Source: Dolichospermum sp. DET69 (lineage in GTDB: Bacteria > Cyanobacteriota > Cyanobacteriia > Cyanobacteriales > Nostocaceae). From it: a DNA stretch of 64,000 bases. The notes below the pieces were generated by a model. That model was given only the letters and a program-made list of their open reading frames with translations, did not search any database and was not told the origin of the DNA. Shown here one piece after another: positions 1-7,824 of the stretch (the first letter of the stretch is position 1; each line of letters opens with the position of its first letter). The stretch is from assembly GCA_017355425.1 (NCBI GenBank), contig CP070233.1:288501-352500 (forward strand), given 5' to 3'. The translations under genes were made by a program, and so were the position numbers.

Positions 1-1091
1 CTTGTCCCATTGATTTAAAGATAGATCCCGGCTCTAAATTTACAGGTATTTCCTTGGTAAATAACCGAGATGAGGTTATTTGGGGAATGGAATTACAGCA
101 TCGTGGTGATGTAATCAAAGGTGAGTTGGAAACACGCAGAGGAATTAGGCGTAGTAGAAGAAACCGCCATACTCGCTATAGAAAGCCACGGTTTTTGAAT
201 AGAACCCGCACAAGAAGTTGGTTAGCTCCAAGTTTAAAACATCGGGTATTGACTACTAACACTTGGGTCAAAAGATTAATAAAATATGCCCCAATTGCAG
301 CTATTACTCAAGAGTTAGTTAGATTTGATTTACAACAATTAGAGAACCCTGAGATATCGGGAATAGAGTATCAGCAAGGGGAGTTACAAGGTTACGAAGT
401 TAGAGAGTATTTACTAGAGAAATGGGAGAGAAAATGTAGCTACTGTGATGCAAAAGATATCCCGCTTCAAATAGAACATATTCAACCTAAAGCGAAAGAA
501 GGAAGTAACAGAATAAGTAATTTATGCTTATCCTGTGAAAAATGCAATCAAAAAAAAGGAACACAGGACATTGAAAAGTTTTTGGCTAAAAAACCAGAAC
601 TCTTAACAAAAATTAAGTTTCAGTCAAAAAGACCTTTAAAGGATGCGGCTGCTGTTAACTCTACAAGATGGGATTTATTCCACACTTTAAAAGAAACTGG
701 ATTACCAATTACGACAGCTTCTGGTGGAAGGACAAAATTTAATAGGAGAAAATTAAATCTCCCCAAGGAACACTGGATAGATGCGGCTTGTGTTGGAGTA
801 GTAGAAAACTTAAATATATTAACAACAAATATATTAAAAGTGAAATCTACTGGACAGGGAACAAGAAGATTGTGCCGTATAAACAAGTTCGGTTTCCCTT
901 GCTCTAACCCCCGACAAAAGTATGAACACAAATGGAACACAGGTGATATCGCCTGTTGTCAAGGTGTCTCAGGTCGAGTTGTAGTGCAATCTGCGACTAG
1001 GCTAGAGATAAGGGTAGACGGGAAAAGAATTGGCGGTAAACTTACTGATTTCAAAAAACTCCACAGCAAAGATGCTTATTCCTACTTTTGA
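1..1091 (+). CDS. iscB: IscB-family RNA-guided endonuclease (5' end outside window)
   Basis: IscB is the IS200/IS605-associated ancestor of Cas9 and cuts DNA guided by an omega-RNA. The frame is open from base 3, so the true start lies upstream; a TTG at 54 is not the start because the RuvC-I motif (LKIDPGSKFTGISLV, Asp codon at 24-26) precedes it. An arginine-rich bridge helix follows (RRGIRRSRRNRHTRYRK), then RuvC-II (ITQELVRFD), an HNH domain with two CxxC pairs and the catalytic IEHIQP, and RuvC-III (HWIDAACVG). All catalytic residues are present, so it looks functional. The C-terminal ~90 residues fit the omega-RNA/target-interaction region. The omega-RNA normally lies upstream of iscB and would be outside the window. 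No tnpA is visible. It abuts a broken phosphatase gene. Confidence 0.9.
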   Translation, partial: CPIDLKIDPGSKFTGISLVNNRDEVIWGMELQHRGDVIKGELETRRGIRRSRRNRHTRYRKPRFLNRTRTRSWLAPSLKHRVLTTNTWVKRLIKYAPIAAITQELVRFDLQQLENPEISGIEYQQGELQGYEVREYLLEKWERKCSYCDAKDIPLQIEHIQPKAKEGSNRISNLCLSCEKCNQKKGTQDIEKFLAKKPELLTKIKFQSKRPLKDAAAVNSTRWDLFHTLKETGLPITTASGGRTKFNRRKLNLPKEHWIDAACVGVVENLNILTTNILKVKSTGQGTRRLCRINKFGFPCSNPRQKYEHKWNTGDIACCQGVSGRVVVQSATRLEIRVDGKRIGGKLTDFKKLHSKDAYSYF

Positions 1092-1309
1092 CTACGAAAC
1101 ACTACATTATTCTGGGATTAGGACGTAAGGCTGTTGACCCTTCTGGGCAATATCATTCTAAAGTTAGGTTAATGTGTGATTTTTGCTCTACACACACCCT
1201 TAAGGAAGTTCCAGACCCCTATTATGGTGGAGTTGAGGGTTTTAATCAAGTAATTTATTTGCTGATGGATGCTTGTGAAGGTTTGCTACAACATATTACC
1301 CAGAAGTAA
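1088..1309 (+). pseudogene. C-terminal fragment of low-molecular-weight protein tyrosine phosphatase
   Basis: From about 1130 the frame encodes VDPSGQYHSKVRLM, then DFCSTHTLKEVPDPYYGG and a helix ending in CEGLLQHI. This matches the C-terminal half of LMW-PTP, including the DPYYGG general-acid loop. The N-terminal P-loop half (CxxxxxCRS) is absent; what precedes in frame (HYIILGLGRKA) is not phosphatase-like and is probably insertion-element end. The TTG at 1088 overlaps the iscB stop and is unlikely to be a real start. The simplest reading is that the IscB element inserted into the gene and the 5' half lies left of the window. Confidence 0.75.
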
Positions 1310-1329
1310 TCAACAATTTCATAATTCTT

Positions 1330-1362
1330 AGATCCTCGATTTCTTAAAGAAGTCGGGGATCT
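1330..1362 (+). terminator. Hairpin with T-rich tail
   Basis: A nearly perfect 16-bp stem (AGATCCTCGATTTCTT paired with AAGAAGTCGGGGATCT, two G-T pairs) is followed by AATTTTTGG. It lies 21 bases after the phosphatase-fragment stop and fits its intrinsic terminator. Confidence 0.5.
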
Positions 1363-1411
1363 AATTTTTGGATTTATAGTAGTAAAGAAGAGTGAACCTA
1401 AACACCTCAAT

Positions 1412-1611
1412 GTGATTAAAGCCGCTATGCAAAGTACAGAAACAAATCTACAATTGCGCTTGTGGACTGTGGAAGAATATCACCGTATGGCTGAAGCGGG
1501 TATTTTTGCACCAGATGAACGGGTAGAATTGTTAGAAGGAAAGATACTTTGTAAAATTTGGAGTTTCCAGATTTGCAAATTCGTTTATCTGATATGTTAC
1601 CATTGATGTAA
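1412..1611 (+). pseudogene. Uma2 (DUF820) endonuclease remnant
   Basis: The 5' part reads LRLWTVEEYHRMAEAGIF followed by APDERVELLEGKI, the start of Uma2-family (PD-(D/E)XK-like) proteins. It then jumps at about 1545 to another frame reading FPDLQIRLSDMLP and a stop at 1609-1611, which resembles the family's C-terminal tail. The central ~130 residues with the nuclease core are missing, so this is an internal-deletion pseudogene. Confidence 0.65.
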
Positions 1612-1620
1612 TCAGATCCC

Positions 1621-1665
1621 AAAATATAATTGTAGGGTGGGCAATGCCCACCGTCCGTATATTTT
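1621..1665. repeat. 45-bp palindromic dispersed repeat
   Basis: The ends AAAATATA and TATATTTT are inverted around a central GGTGGGCAATGCCCACC hairpin. It sits exactly between the Uma2 and methylase remnants and may be a small inserted palindromic element. Confidence 0.45.
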
Positions 1666-1668
1666 AAA

Positions 1669-1778
1669 AATGAAGCTTTAAAATTAGAACAGCGACTTTC
1701 AGATTTAGTCAACGAAGCTTATCAACTCACACTAGCAGAAATTGATTTAATGTAGAAAACTGCACCACGAATAATGCT
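1669..1778 (+). pseudogene. C-terminal remnant of a DNA methylase (type II R-M-like)
   Basis: The frame reads NEALKLEQRLSDLV, then NEAYQLTLAEIDLM, a stop (TAG at 1753-1755), and KTAPPRIM in the same frame. This resembles the extreme C-terminus of class-I restriction-type N6 methylases, which commonly end with a helix plus a TAPPRMP tail. No catalytic part is present. The assignment rests on about 35 residues. Confidence 0.4.
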
Positions 1779-1797
1779 GATTTCTAGAGTTGAATAA

Positions 1798-2696
1798 TTG
1801 TCTGAATCAGGATACCCAGGATTTAAGGATTTTCAGGATTGTAATCTCCGGATGACAAAAATATCCCAATTAGGATGATAATCTTTAATCCTAAAATATT
1901 CTCAGAAAATACCAAATTATGTAAACATAAAAATCATCTCCATCTAAAATCAAACAAAATTCTGTAAATCCTTAAATCCTGTAAATCCTGATTCAGACAA
2001 TAAAGGATTAAATATTCTCAGAAAACAGCAAATTATAGAAACATAAAAATCATCTCCATCTAAAATCAAACAAAATCCTGTAAATCCTTAAATCCTGTAA
2101 ATCCTGATTCAGACAATAAAGGATTAAATATTCTCAGAAAACAGCAAATTATAGAAACATAAAAATCATCTCCATCTAAAATCAAACAAAATCCTGTAAA
2201 TCCTTAAATCCTGGACATCCTGATTCAGACAATAAAGGATTAAATATTCTCAGAAAATACCAAATTATGTAAACATAAAAATCATCTCCATCTAAAATCA
2301 AACAAAATTCTGTAAATCCTTAAATCCTGTAAATCCTGATTCAGACAATAAAGGATTAAATATTCTCAGAAAACAGCAAATTATAGAAACATAAAAATCA
2401 TCTCCATCTAAAATCAAACAAAATCCTGTAAATCCTTAAATCCTGGACATCCTGATTCAGACAATAAAGGATTAAATATTCTCAGAAAATACCAAATTAT
2501 GTAAACATAAAAATCATCTCCATCTAAAATCAAACAAAATTCTGTAAATCCTTAAATCCTGTAAATCCTGATTCAGACAATAAAGGATTAAATATTCTAA
2601 GAAAATACCAAATTATGGAAACATAAAAATCATCTCCATCTAAAATCAAACAAAATCCTGTAAATCCTTAAATCCTGGACATCCTGATTCTGACAA
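1798..2696. repeat. Core-repeat locus 1: 116-bp tandem array
   Basis: One plus-oriented core (TTGTCTGAATCAGGAT) at 1798 faces a run of minus-oriented cores (ATTCAGACAA) at 1991, 2107, 2223, 2339, 2455, 2571 and 2687, each exactly 116 bp apart (the last reads ATTCTGACAA). Units differ by a few bases (CTGTAAATC versus CTGGACATC; AAAACAGC versus AAAATACC). The array ends at the dnaG stop codon. No reading frame was found. Confidence 0.95.
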
Positions 2697-4607
2697 TTAA
2701 ATTAAGTCAGTAATAGAAAATTGTCGCTGTTTCTCTAAGTCTTGTAAATGAATTTTTTCTATATATATGGCTTCAGCAAAATATTTATCTTTTTCTGGTT
2801 CAGTTTCAGGATCTATTTTTTCCCATTGTTCCATAAAATAACGATAGCGTTTTTCTCTGAATACTCTCTCCATACAAGCTAATGCTGCTTGGATAACGTG
2901 AGGAGTTCGTAATATTTCTGTTTTATTTTTTTCGTTAAGATGAAATAAATGGGAAACTACTTCCAATTCTTCTGCTAATTCTAAATATCTATTTTGCACG
3001 CTAGAAATTAAATCAACTTCATCAACTGTAAATTCTGCCATTTGTTGCCATAAAAAGCGATGATGAGAAAGACTAAATTCTAAATTGCGGGTTTCTAAAT
3101 CTTCAATAATTATTTGTCTTTGTCGGGAAGAATGAAGATAAATTATTAATAATAATGCCTCGGCTCGTTCTAGTAAACTCCGTTCTGTGGTTACTAAAGA
3201 TAATTTTGAGGTTTTAGGTTGCTGGTTGCGTATTTGCTGAGGTGAAGATTTTATCCTCCCAGGTTTAATTTGAGTGAGGAGATTTTCAACTCTTAAAGGA
3301 ATAAGTCGAGTATCTCCTAAACTCAATATTTCTGCACAGGAGGAAACATAATAGTTAAGTGTATCACTATTAACAATATTTTGTAATAATTTAACTATTT
3401 GCTGGGTGACTTGTTGAAAGTCTGTAGCTTGTTTCAAATCCCGATTTTCAATAATTTTCTGAATTTGCCAATCGAGCCAAAGTGGCGCATTTACTAATAG
3501 TTGTTGATAATCGGCTGAGGTATGACTATGTAGATATTCATCAGCATCTTTTCCATTCGGTAAATTAAGGATTTTTAATTGTACTTCTCCTGCATAAGCT
3601 AAATTAGCAATTTCCCCAATTGCTCTTTCTGTGGCGTTTGTTCCGGCTTTATCAGCATCGAAATTGAGAATTAATTGTTTGGATTCAGAGTAACGTAATA
3701 AGAGCCGTACTTGTTCGATACTCAAGGCTGTACCCAGAGAAGCAACAGCGTTATTAATTCCGGCTGCATGGAGAGCGATCGCATCAAAGTATCCCTCCAC
3801 AACTACCGCTTGATCAACTTTAGAAATACCGTCTTTGGCTTCATCTAAAGCATATAAGGTTTTGCCTTTACTAAATAATTCTGTTTCGGGAGAATTGAGA
3901 TATTTCGGTTGCTCATCTGTTAATGTTCTGCCACCAAAAGCAATAACTCTGCCTTGAATATCCCGAATAGGAATCATTAAGCGATCACGGAATACATCAT
4001 AATATCCACCCCCTTCTTTCCGGGGTTTAATTAATCCCGCTTGTTCTACCAATTGCACAGGATGATGTTTACTTTCTACCAAATAACGGTAGAGAGTTTC
4101 CCAACCAGCAGGAGCATAACCTAAACCAAATTGTTGAATTGTTCCTTGTTGAAATTGCCGACTTTTTTCTAAATACTCTAAGGCCTTTTGTCCTTGAGAC
4201 TGTCTTAAAGTGTGTTGATAAAATTGAGCAGCGGAAGCCAGAACAGTATATAATTGGTCACGTAAAGATATTTGCCGTTGTAATTCTTGTCTTTGTTCAG
4301 GTTCTAAAGTTTTAACCGGGACTTGATAACGCTTTGCTAAATCTAGTACCACATCTGCAAACTGGCGTTTTCCCAAATCCATGACAAATTTAATGGCATT
4401 ACCAGCAGCTTGACAGCCAAAGCAATAATACATTTGCTTATTGGGACTGACAGTAAAACTGGGGCTTTTTTCATCATGAAAAGGACATAAACCCACAAAA
4501 TCTTTACCCCGCTTCCGCAAGACTACATACTCCGAAACTACATCAACAATATCAGCCCGGAGTTTAACTTCTTCAATAGTATCTGGATGTAAGCGGGGAA
4601 TTTGCAT
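2697..4607 (-). CDS. dnaG: DNA primase
   Basis: DnaG synthesises the RNA primers for replication. At 636 residues it is full length. The N-terminal CHC2 zinc finger is visible (C41, H44, C62, C65 in CPFHDEKSPSF and YYCFGC), followed by the catalytic core with GGRTL and the TOPRIM domain (VVVEGYFDAIAL and the acidic NFDADKAG). A C-terminal helicase-interacting region follows. The start MQIPRLHPDTIEEVK matches the family. Its stop codon lies at the edge of the 116-bp repeat array, so the array forms the 3' untranslated region or replaces a terminator. Confidence 0.97.
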   Translation of the reverse strand: MQIPRLHPDTIEEVKLRADIVDVVSEYVVLRKRGKDFVGLCPFHDEKSPSFTVSPNKQMYYCFGCQAAGNAIKFVMDLGKRQFADVVLDLAKRYQVPVKTLEPEQRQELQRQISLRDQLYTVLASAAQFYQHTLRQSQGQKALEYLEKSRQFQQGTIQQFGLGYAPAGWETLYRYLVESKHHPVQLVEQAGLIKPRKEGGGYYDVFRDRLMIPIRDIQGRVIAFGGRTLTDEQPKYLNSPETELFSKGKTLYALDEAKDGISKVDQAVVVEGYFDAIALHAAGINNAVASLGTALSIEQVRLLLRYSESKQLILNFDADKAGTNATERAIGEIANLAYAGEVQLKILNLPNGKDADEYLHSHTSADYQQLLVNAPLWLDWQIQKIIENRDLKQATDFQQVTQQIVKLLQNIVNSDTLNYYVSSCAEILSLGDTRLIPLRVENLLTQIKPGRIKSSPQQIRNQQPKTSKLSLVTTERSLLERAEALLLIIYLHSSRQRQIIIEDLETRNLEFSLSHHRFLWQQMAEFTVDEVDLISSVQNRYLELAEELEVVSHLFHLNEKNKTEILRTPHVIQAALACMERVFREKRYRYFMEQWEKIDPETEPEKDKYFAEAIYIEKIHLQDLEKQRQFSITDLI

Positions 4608-4654
4608 TAGGGGTCAATGATCAGAACTGACATCCATTATAATTCAAAAAATAA

Positions 4655-4678
4655 AGCCCTTGGTATATTACCAGGGCT
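4655..4678 (-). terminator. Intrinsic terminator of the protoglobin cluster
   Basis: On the minus strand, AGCCCTGGTA pairs with TACCAAGGGCT (one bulge) and is followed by TTATTTTTT. It lies downstream of the protoglobin gene and before dnaG, so it probably ends the signalling operon. Confidence 0.6.
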
Positions 4679-4754
4679 GAAAAAACATGGATAAATATAT
4701 CTAATTGTAGAATACACAGATAAGAGAACACCAAAAAATAAATTATCCAATCTT

Positions 4755-4810
4755 GTGGGATGGGCATCTTGCCCGTCTTTTATTATTAGCAGGCAAGATG
4801 CCTGCACCAC
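4755..4810. repeat. Palindromic GGGCATCTTGCCC dispersed repeat
   Basis: GTGGGATGGGCATCTTGCCC and its inverted counterpart GGCAAGATGCCTGCACCAC flank a short AT loop. The same family occurs near 30371-30433 and 46970-47070. Confidence 0.75.
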
Positions 4811-4867
4811 AACAAATTTTAGGATATTTTTTTATTGGGAAGTCCCTCAAACTAGATAATGTTAAGA

Positions 4868-5422
4868 TTACATATCAGATGCACCAGTAGCAATTAAACG
4901 TCTAAATAAGGCTGCTGACCAACCTGTTTCTTTTAGTACCGCAGCCGAAGAAACTTCTACATAAGCTTGTTCAATAAAAGCTAAATCAATCATGCAAACT
5001 TTAGCTAAGGCATCTTTTAATTCATCTGACTTACCATCAGCTTTGAGTTTTTTACCAACTTTATCAACGACAACTGCCATTGCAGGTACTACGTGCTGAG
5101 GAGCGATACCAATTTTCACATGAATTAATCCAATGTGCCAACGACATTTTGCATAGTCATCACCCCAATTATCCATCCCTGTGAACATTTGATTGAACCA
5201 GTCAATAAAGGTGGCGTGTAAGCGATGAACTCGTCCCTCAGTAGCATTCAAAATGCCATTCATTTCTGCATCGCGTCCGAGGAAATCATAAAAATGATTT
5301 GCCATTTCTTCAGCAACCGCTGTTCCCCAATCTGTATTTGCTTGCATTACCTTTTTATCTTCAGCAGTCAGACCAATACGAGTTTCCATTGTGGTCAAAA
5401 AAGCACGAGGTTCAATAGCCAT
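4868..5422 (-). CDS. Protoglobin-family heme protein
   Basis: This is a single-domain protoglobin of 184 residues, related to the sensor domain of globin-coupled sensors. The segment RWHIGLIHVKIGIAPQH matches the F-helix motif of the family, and H101 is the predicted proximal heme ligand. No signal peptide, membrane segment or output domain is fused, so output would have to go through a partner. It is the last gene of the roadblock/GTPase/DUF4388/V4R-like cluster, which suggests gas or redox sensing (O2, NO or CO) feeding that module; this is inference. A palindromic leader shared with the V4R-like gene precedes it, and an intrinsic terminator follows. Confidence 0.85.
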   Translation of the reverse strand: MAIEPRAFLTTMETRIGLTAEDKKVMQANTDWGTAVAEEMANHFYDFLGRDAEMNGILNATEGRVHRLHATFIDWFNQMFTGMDNWGDDYAKCRWHIGLIHVKIGIAPQHVVPAMAVVVDKVGKKLKADGKSDELKDALAKVCMIDLAFIEQAYVEVSSAAVLKETGWSAALFRRLIATGASDM

Positions 5423-5438
5423 AACTAATCCTTAAAAA

Positions 5439-5496
5439 CATTTAGGTGGAGATTTAATTAACTTTTGTTGATACTCTAGAAAGGATAAAGTATCAA
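5439..5496 (-). promoter_or_regulatory. Palindromic leader motif, copy 1 (upstream of protoglobin)
   Basis: TTGATACT (5468-5475) is inverted at 5488-5496 (AAGTATCAA). On the minus strand it reads ACTTTATCCTTTCTAGAG, then TATCAACAAAAGTTAATTAA and ATCTCCAC, nearly matching the block before the V4R-like gene. No T-run follows, so it is better read as an operator, an RNA-processing hairpin or an attenuator than as a terminator. Confidence 0.55.
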
Positions 5497-5518
5497 CCTT
5501 TTTCAAAATTTAGTATTC

Positions 5519-5983
5519 CTATAAAGGAGTAAACTCAAACACATCATGAGTACCACCTCTGAGGACGGATTCGGTATGAACTCCTCTCAATCGCTTGCCA
5601 ATTAGTTGCTCAACAGCGCCCCAAACTGCACCCATCGTAAAAGTGCATTTACGGGGAGAATCCATAGCTTCACCAGCAGAACAAAGAGTTTCCGTAGTAT
5701 AGACTTTAATGATTTCACCTTCAGAAATCATCTTTTCAACAATACATAAACAAGTCCCTTCTTTACCTAAAGCTTGGTTTAATTTAGCAGCCGCATCATC
5801 TAATGACATTGAAGATCCTGCTAAACCTAAATCTTCAGCTAACTTTTTGCCTCTAGCACGACCGGCTGTGGTCAGGGCAATAGCTGTAGCTTTTTCTCCC
5901 AAAGCTTCTTCCATGCCTATAATAGCAGCTTTAAAGCAGAAAATACTACTAAAATCGCCTAATTCTTTACGTAATAGTGACAT
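5519..5983 (-). CDS. V4R-like domain protein
   Basis: A 154-residue soluble protein. Its C-terminal half (CTFTMGAVWGAVEQLIGKRL, then HTESVLRGGTHDVFEF) resembles the 4-vinyl-reductase (V4R) small-molecule-binding fold: a Gly-rich turn, a helix, then a strand ending in F-E-F. The usual final Cys-x-Phe pattern is replaced by DVFEF. Four cysteines lie upstream (F-C-F, C-L-C, LCSAGE) and could bind metal or heme. The ligand is unknown. It sits between the DUF4388 gene and protoglobin, each separated by about 100 bp, with its own palindromic leader. It could instead be an unrelated cyanobacterial family; the V4R link is by pattern only. Confidence 0.6.
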   Translation of the reverse strand: MSLLRKELGDFSSIFCFKAAIIGMEEALGEKATAIALTTAGRARGKKLAEDLGLAGSSMSLDDAAAKLNQALGKEGTCLCIVEKMISEGEIIKVYTTETLCSAGEAMDSPRKCTFTMGAVWGAVEQLIGKRLRGVHTESVLRGGTHDVFEFTPL

Positions 5984-6012
5984 AATTCAAATTCTCAGGA
6001 AAAGGATTCTAT

Positions 6013-6073
6013 GCATTAATAATTGTGGATTTAATGAACTTTTATTCATACTCTAAAAAGATAAAGTATGGAA
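6013..6073 (-). promoter_or_regulatory. Palindromic leader motif, copy 2 (upstream of V4R-like gene)
   Basis: TTCATACT (6045-6052) is inverted by AGTATGGA (6066-6072 region). On the minus strand it reads ACTTTATCTTTTTAGAG, then TATGAATAAAAGTTCATTAA and ATCCAC, a close match to the block before the protoglobin gene, including the sequence outside the stem. Confidence 0.55.
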
Positions 6074-6110
6074 ATTTCTCAAAATTAAGATAGTAGCGGT
6101 AGAAGTATAA

Positions 6111-6983
6111 TCAACCAGTTTTACTCCGCAGAAAACCCACTAGATTTTTGAGAAATGATTGACTAACGGCTGGCTTTTGAGCAGGTTCTGGTACTGGTTC
6201 AAATACATGAATTTCGTGAATAGATTCTTCCATCATGGGGACAGAAGCATTCATAACCATAAAATGCTCTTCTGCTAAACCGACAACAATCAGACGGAAA
6301 GCTATTTGCAATACTGCATCTACAGTGAGATTAAGTTGGGTGGCAATTTTTTCTAGGGGAACTTCACCATTAGCAAATTCCCATACTTGCCATTCTTGAG
6401 CATTTAGCTGTAATCGGGGTTTTGCACTTAATCCTGATAAACCGGAAGTGGGATCTGGTAGTTTCTCGGCTAAAGCACTCCAGTCTCGCAATGCTCGCAA
6501 ACCGATTAATATAACTTCGGTTGCGGACATACTTAAACCTGTCATTTCTCCTAATGGCAATGCTGAGATTGGCTCAAATTTAAACTCGCCATTTTTGATT
6601 TGAAATAAAGCACAGACTGGACGGAGAACTTGACCATTAAACAACAGTTTTAGTTGTTCTGGTTGGATTAAACCTTGGGATTTTAGGCATAGTCCTAGAG
6701 GTGAATTAATAAAACAGGAAGAAATATGAGTCACCCTAGAGATAACGCGCTCACTTATCCAGCCTCGTTGAGCAATCATTAAGGTTAAACCTTGTTGATC
6801 TAAACGATCGGATGCAGCTATAACCCGTCCTTGATGCAGCCAAATATAATAAATTTGTTTGGCGTTATTTTGATTTTCGTTAGGTGACAATTCAATGTGA
6901 AGTACACCTGTTTTTTTGCCTTGGTCTAAAAATTGCAATAATTCTGGCAAAGAAAAATCTGCAAAGTTACCAGTAATAGACAT
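6111..6983 (-). CDS. DUF4388 (PatA N-terminal-like) protein
   Basis: The first ~100 residues (FADFSLPELLQFLDQGKKTG, then VLHIE and later GRVIAASD) match DUF4388, the domain at the N-terminus of PatA-type regulators and of many proteins next to roadblock/GTPase genes. A long middle part follows (LFQIKNGEFKFEP), then an HTH-like segment (LEKIATQLNLTVDAVLQIAF) and a Pro-rich tail. No receiver domain is present, unlike PatA. On the minus strand it follows the GTPase by 77 bp. It is likely a scaffold or adaptor for the GTPase; this is inferred from genomic association. Confidence 0.8.
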   Translation of the reverse strand: MSITGNFADFSLPELLQFLDQGKKTGVLHIELSPNENQNNAKQIYYIWLHQGRVIAASDRLDQQGLTLMIAQRGWISERVISRVTHISSCFINSPLGLCLKSQGLIQPEQLKLLFNGQVLRPVCALFQIKNGEFKFEPISALPLGEMTGLSMSATEVILIGLRALRDWSALAEKLPDPTSGLSGLSAKPRLQLNAQEWQVWEFANGEVPLEKIATQLNLTVDAVLQIAFRLIVVGLAEEHFMVMNASVPMMEESIHEIHVFEPVPEPAQKPAVSQSFLKNLVGFLRSKTG

Positions 6984-7060
6984 AACCGACCTCCTTATTC
7001 GTAAGAAAATTATTAAAATCTAGAATCCAAATATGCTGATATGCAATTTGAAAAAAGCTC

Positions 7061-7606
7061 TTAGCTTTCAACTGCACAGCTTTCCATTAAGTGCTGTACT
7101 AAATGAATTACGGCTTCAGCTACTGAGTCTCTTTCGTTGGGATTGACTTTAACTAGAGGAGGCCGATTTTCTTCGTCTACATAACCAATTGCTAGATATA
7201 TATCTTCCTCTGCCCAAGCTCCAGGAAAATCTGTATGGGTAATACCGATTATCATCGGCACACTGACTCGCGCTTGCATAAAATTGATAATATTCCGTGC
7301 CTGACGAAATTCTCTCGGTCTATGGGCTGCTATGAGTACAATATAAGCGTGTGCTTTATTAATAAGAATATCCCACATAAAGTCAAAGCGAGTTTGACCA
7401 GGTGTTCCGTAAAGATGCAATGCCATATCAGGCCCAAATTGCAATCTGCCAAAGTCAAAGGCTACAGTGGTTCTTTTCTTCAGCAATGCCGTTTCATCAG
7501 TTGCACGGGTATCTGTATCTACAACCTCAATTTCACTAACGGCACGAATGAAGGTAGATTTACCTGCTCCTACAGTTCCCGTAACAACCAAACGCATAAC
7601 TTCCAT
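7061..7606 (-). CDS. MglA/CvnD-type small GTPase
   Basis: A 181-residue Ras-like GTPase of the prokaryotic MglA/conservon type. G1 is GTVGAGKST (residues 10-18), G3 is GTPGQ (67-71) and G4 is THTD (123-126) instead of the canonical NKxD, as is common in this group. A GGAG ribosome-binding site six bases before the ATG supports the start. It cycles between GTP and GDP states and in studied systems works with a roadblock protein as GAP or scaffold. Such a protein is encoded just upstream, which supports a working pair. No membrane anchor is seen. Confidence 0.88.
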   Translation of the reverse strand: MEVMRLVVTGTVGAGKSTFIRAVSEIEVVDTDTRATDETALLKKRTTVAFDFGRLQFGPDMALHLYGTPGQTRFDFMWDILINKAHAYIVLIAAHRPREFRQARNIINFMQARVSVPMIIGITHTDFPGAWAEEDIYLAIGYVDEENRPPLVKVNPNERDSVAEAVIHLVQHLMESCAVES

Positions 7607-7755
7607 TTTTCTCCACTCCGCAAAAATGCTAAAAATTGTTCACATTTTTTCCTATTTCACCCTAGCAACATCGGCACTATACAGTTAAAAGACTGACATA
7701 GTTAACCTAACTAACCACTCGCTGCCAAAATAAACACATCCAAAATAAAATAGCA

Positions 7756-7794
7756 AGTTCCCTAAAATTAGCAGTATGTATCTACCAGGGAACT
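7756..7794 (-). promoter_or_regulatory. Intergenic hairpin between roadblock and GTPase genes
   Basis: AGTTCCCT (7756-7763) and AGGGAACT (7787-7794) form a perfect 8-bp stem with a 23-base loop. The 218-bp gap is long for a pair expected to be co-transcribed, so this could be an attenuator or processing site. Confidence 0.35.
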
Positions 7795-7824
7795 CTAATT
7801 AAGTTACCTGTAATGTGCTGTTAT

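Noticed and set aside
620-940. 106-codon minus-strand ORF
   Set aside because: It is the antisense of the catalytically conserved iscB frame.
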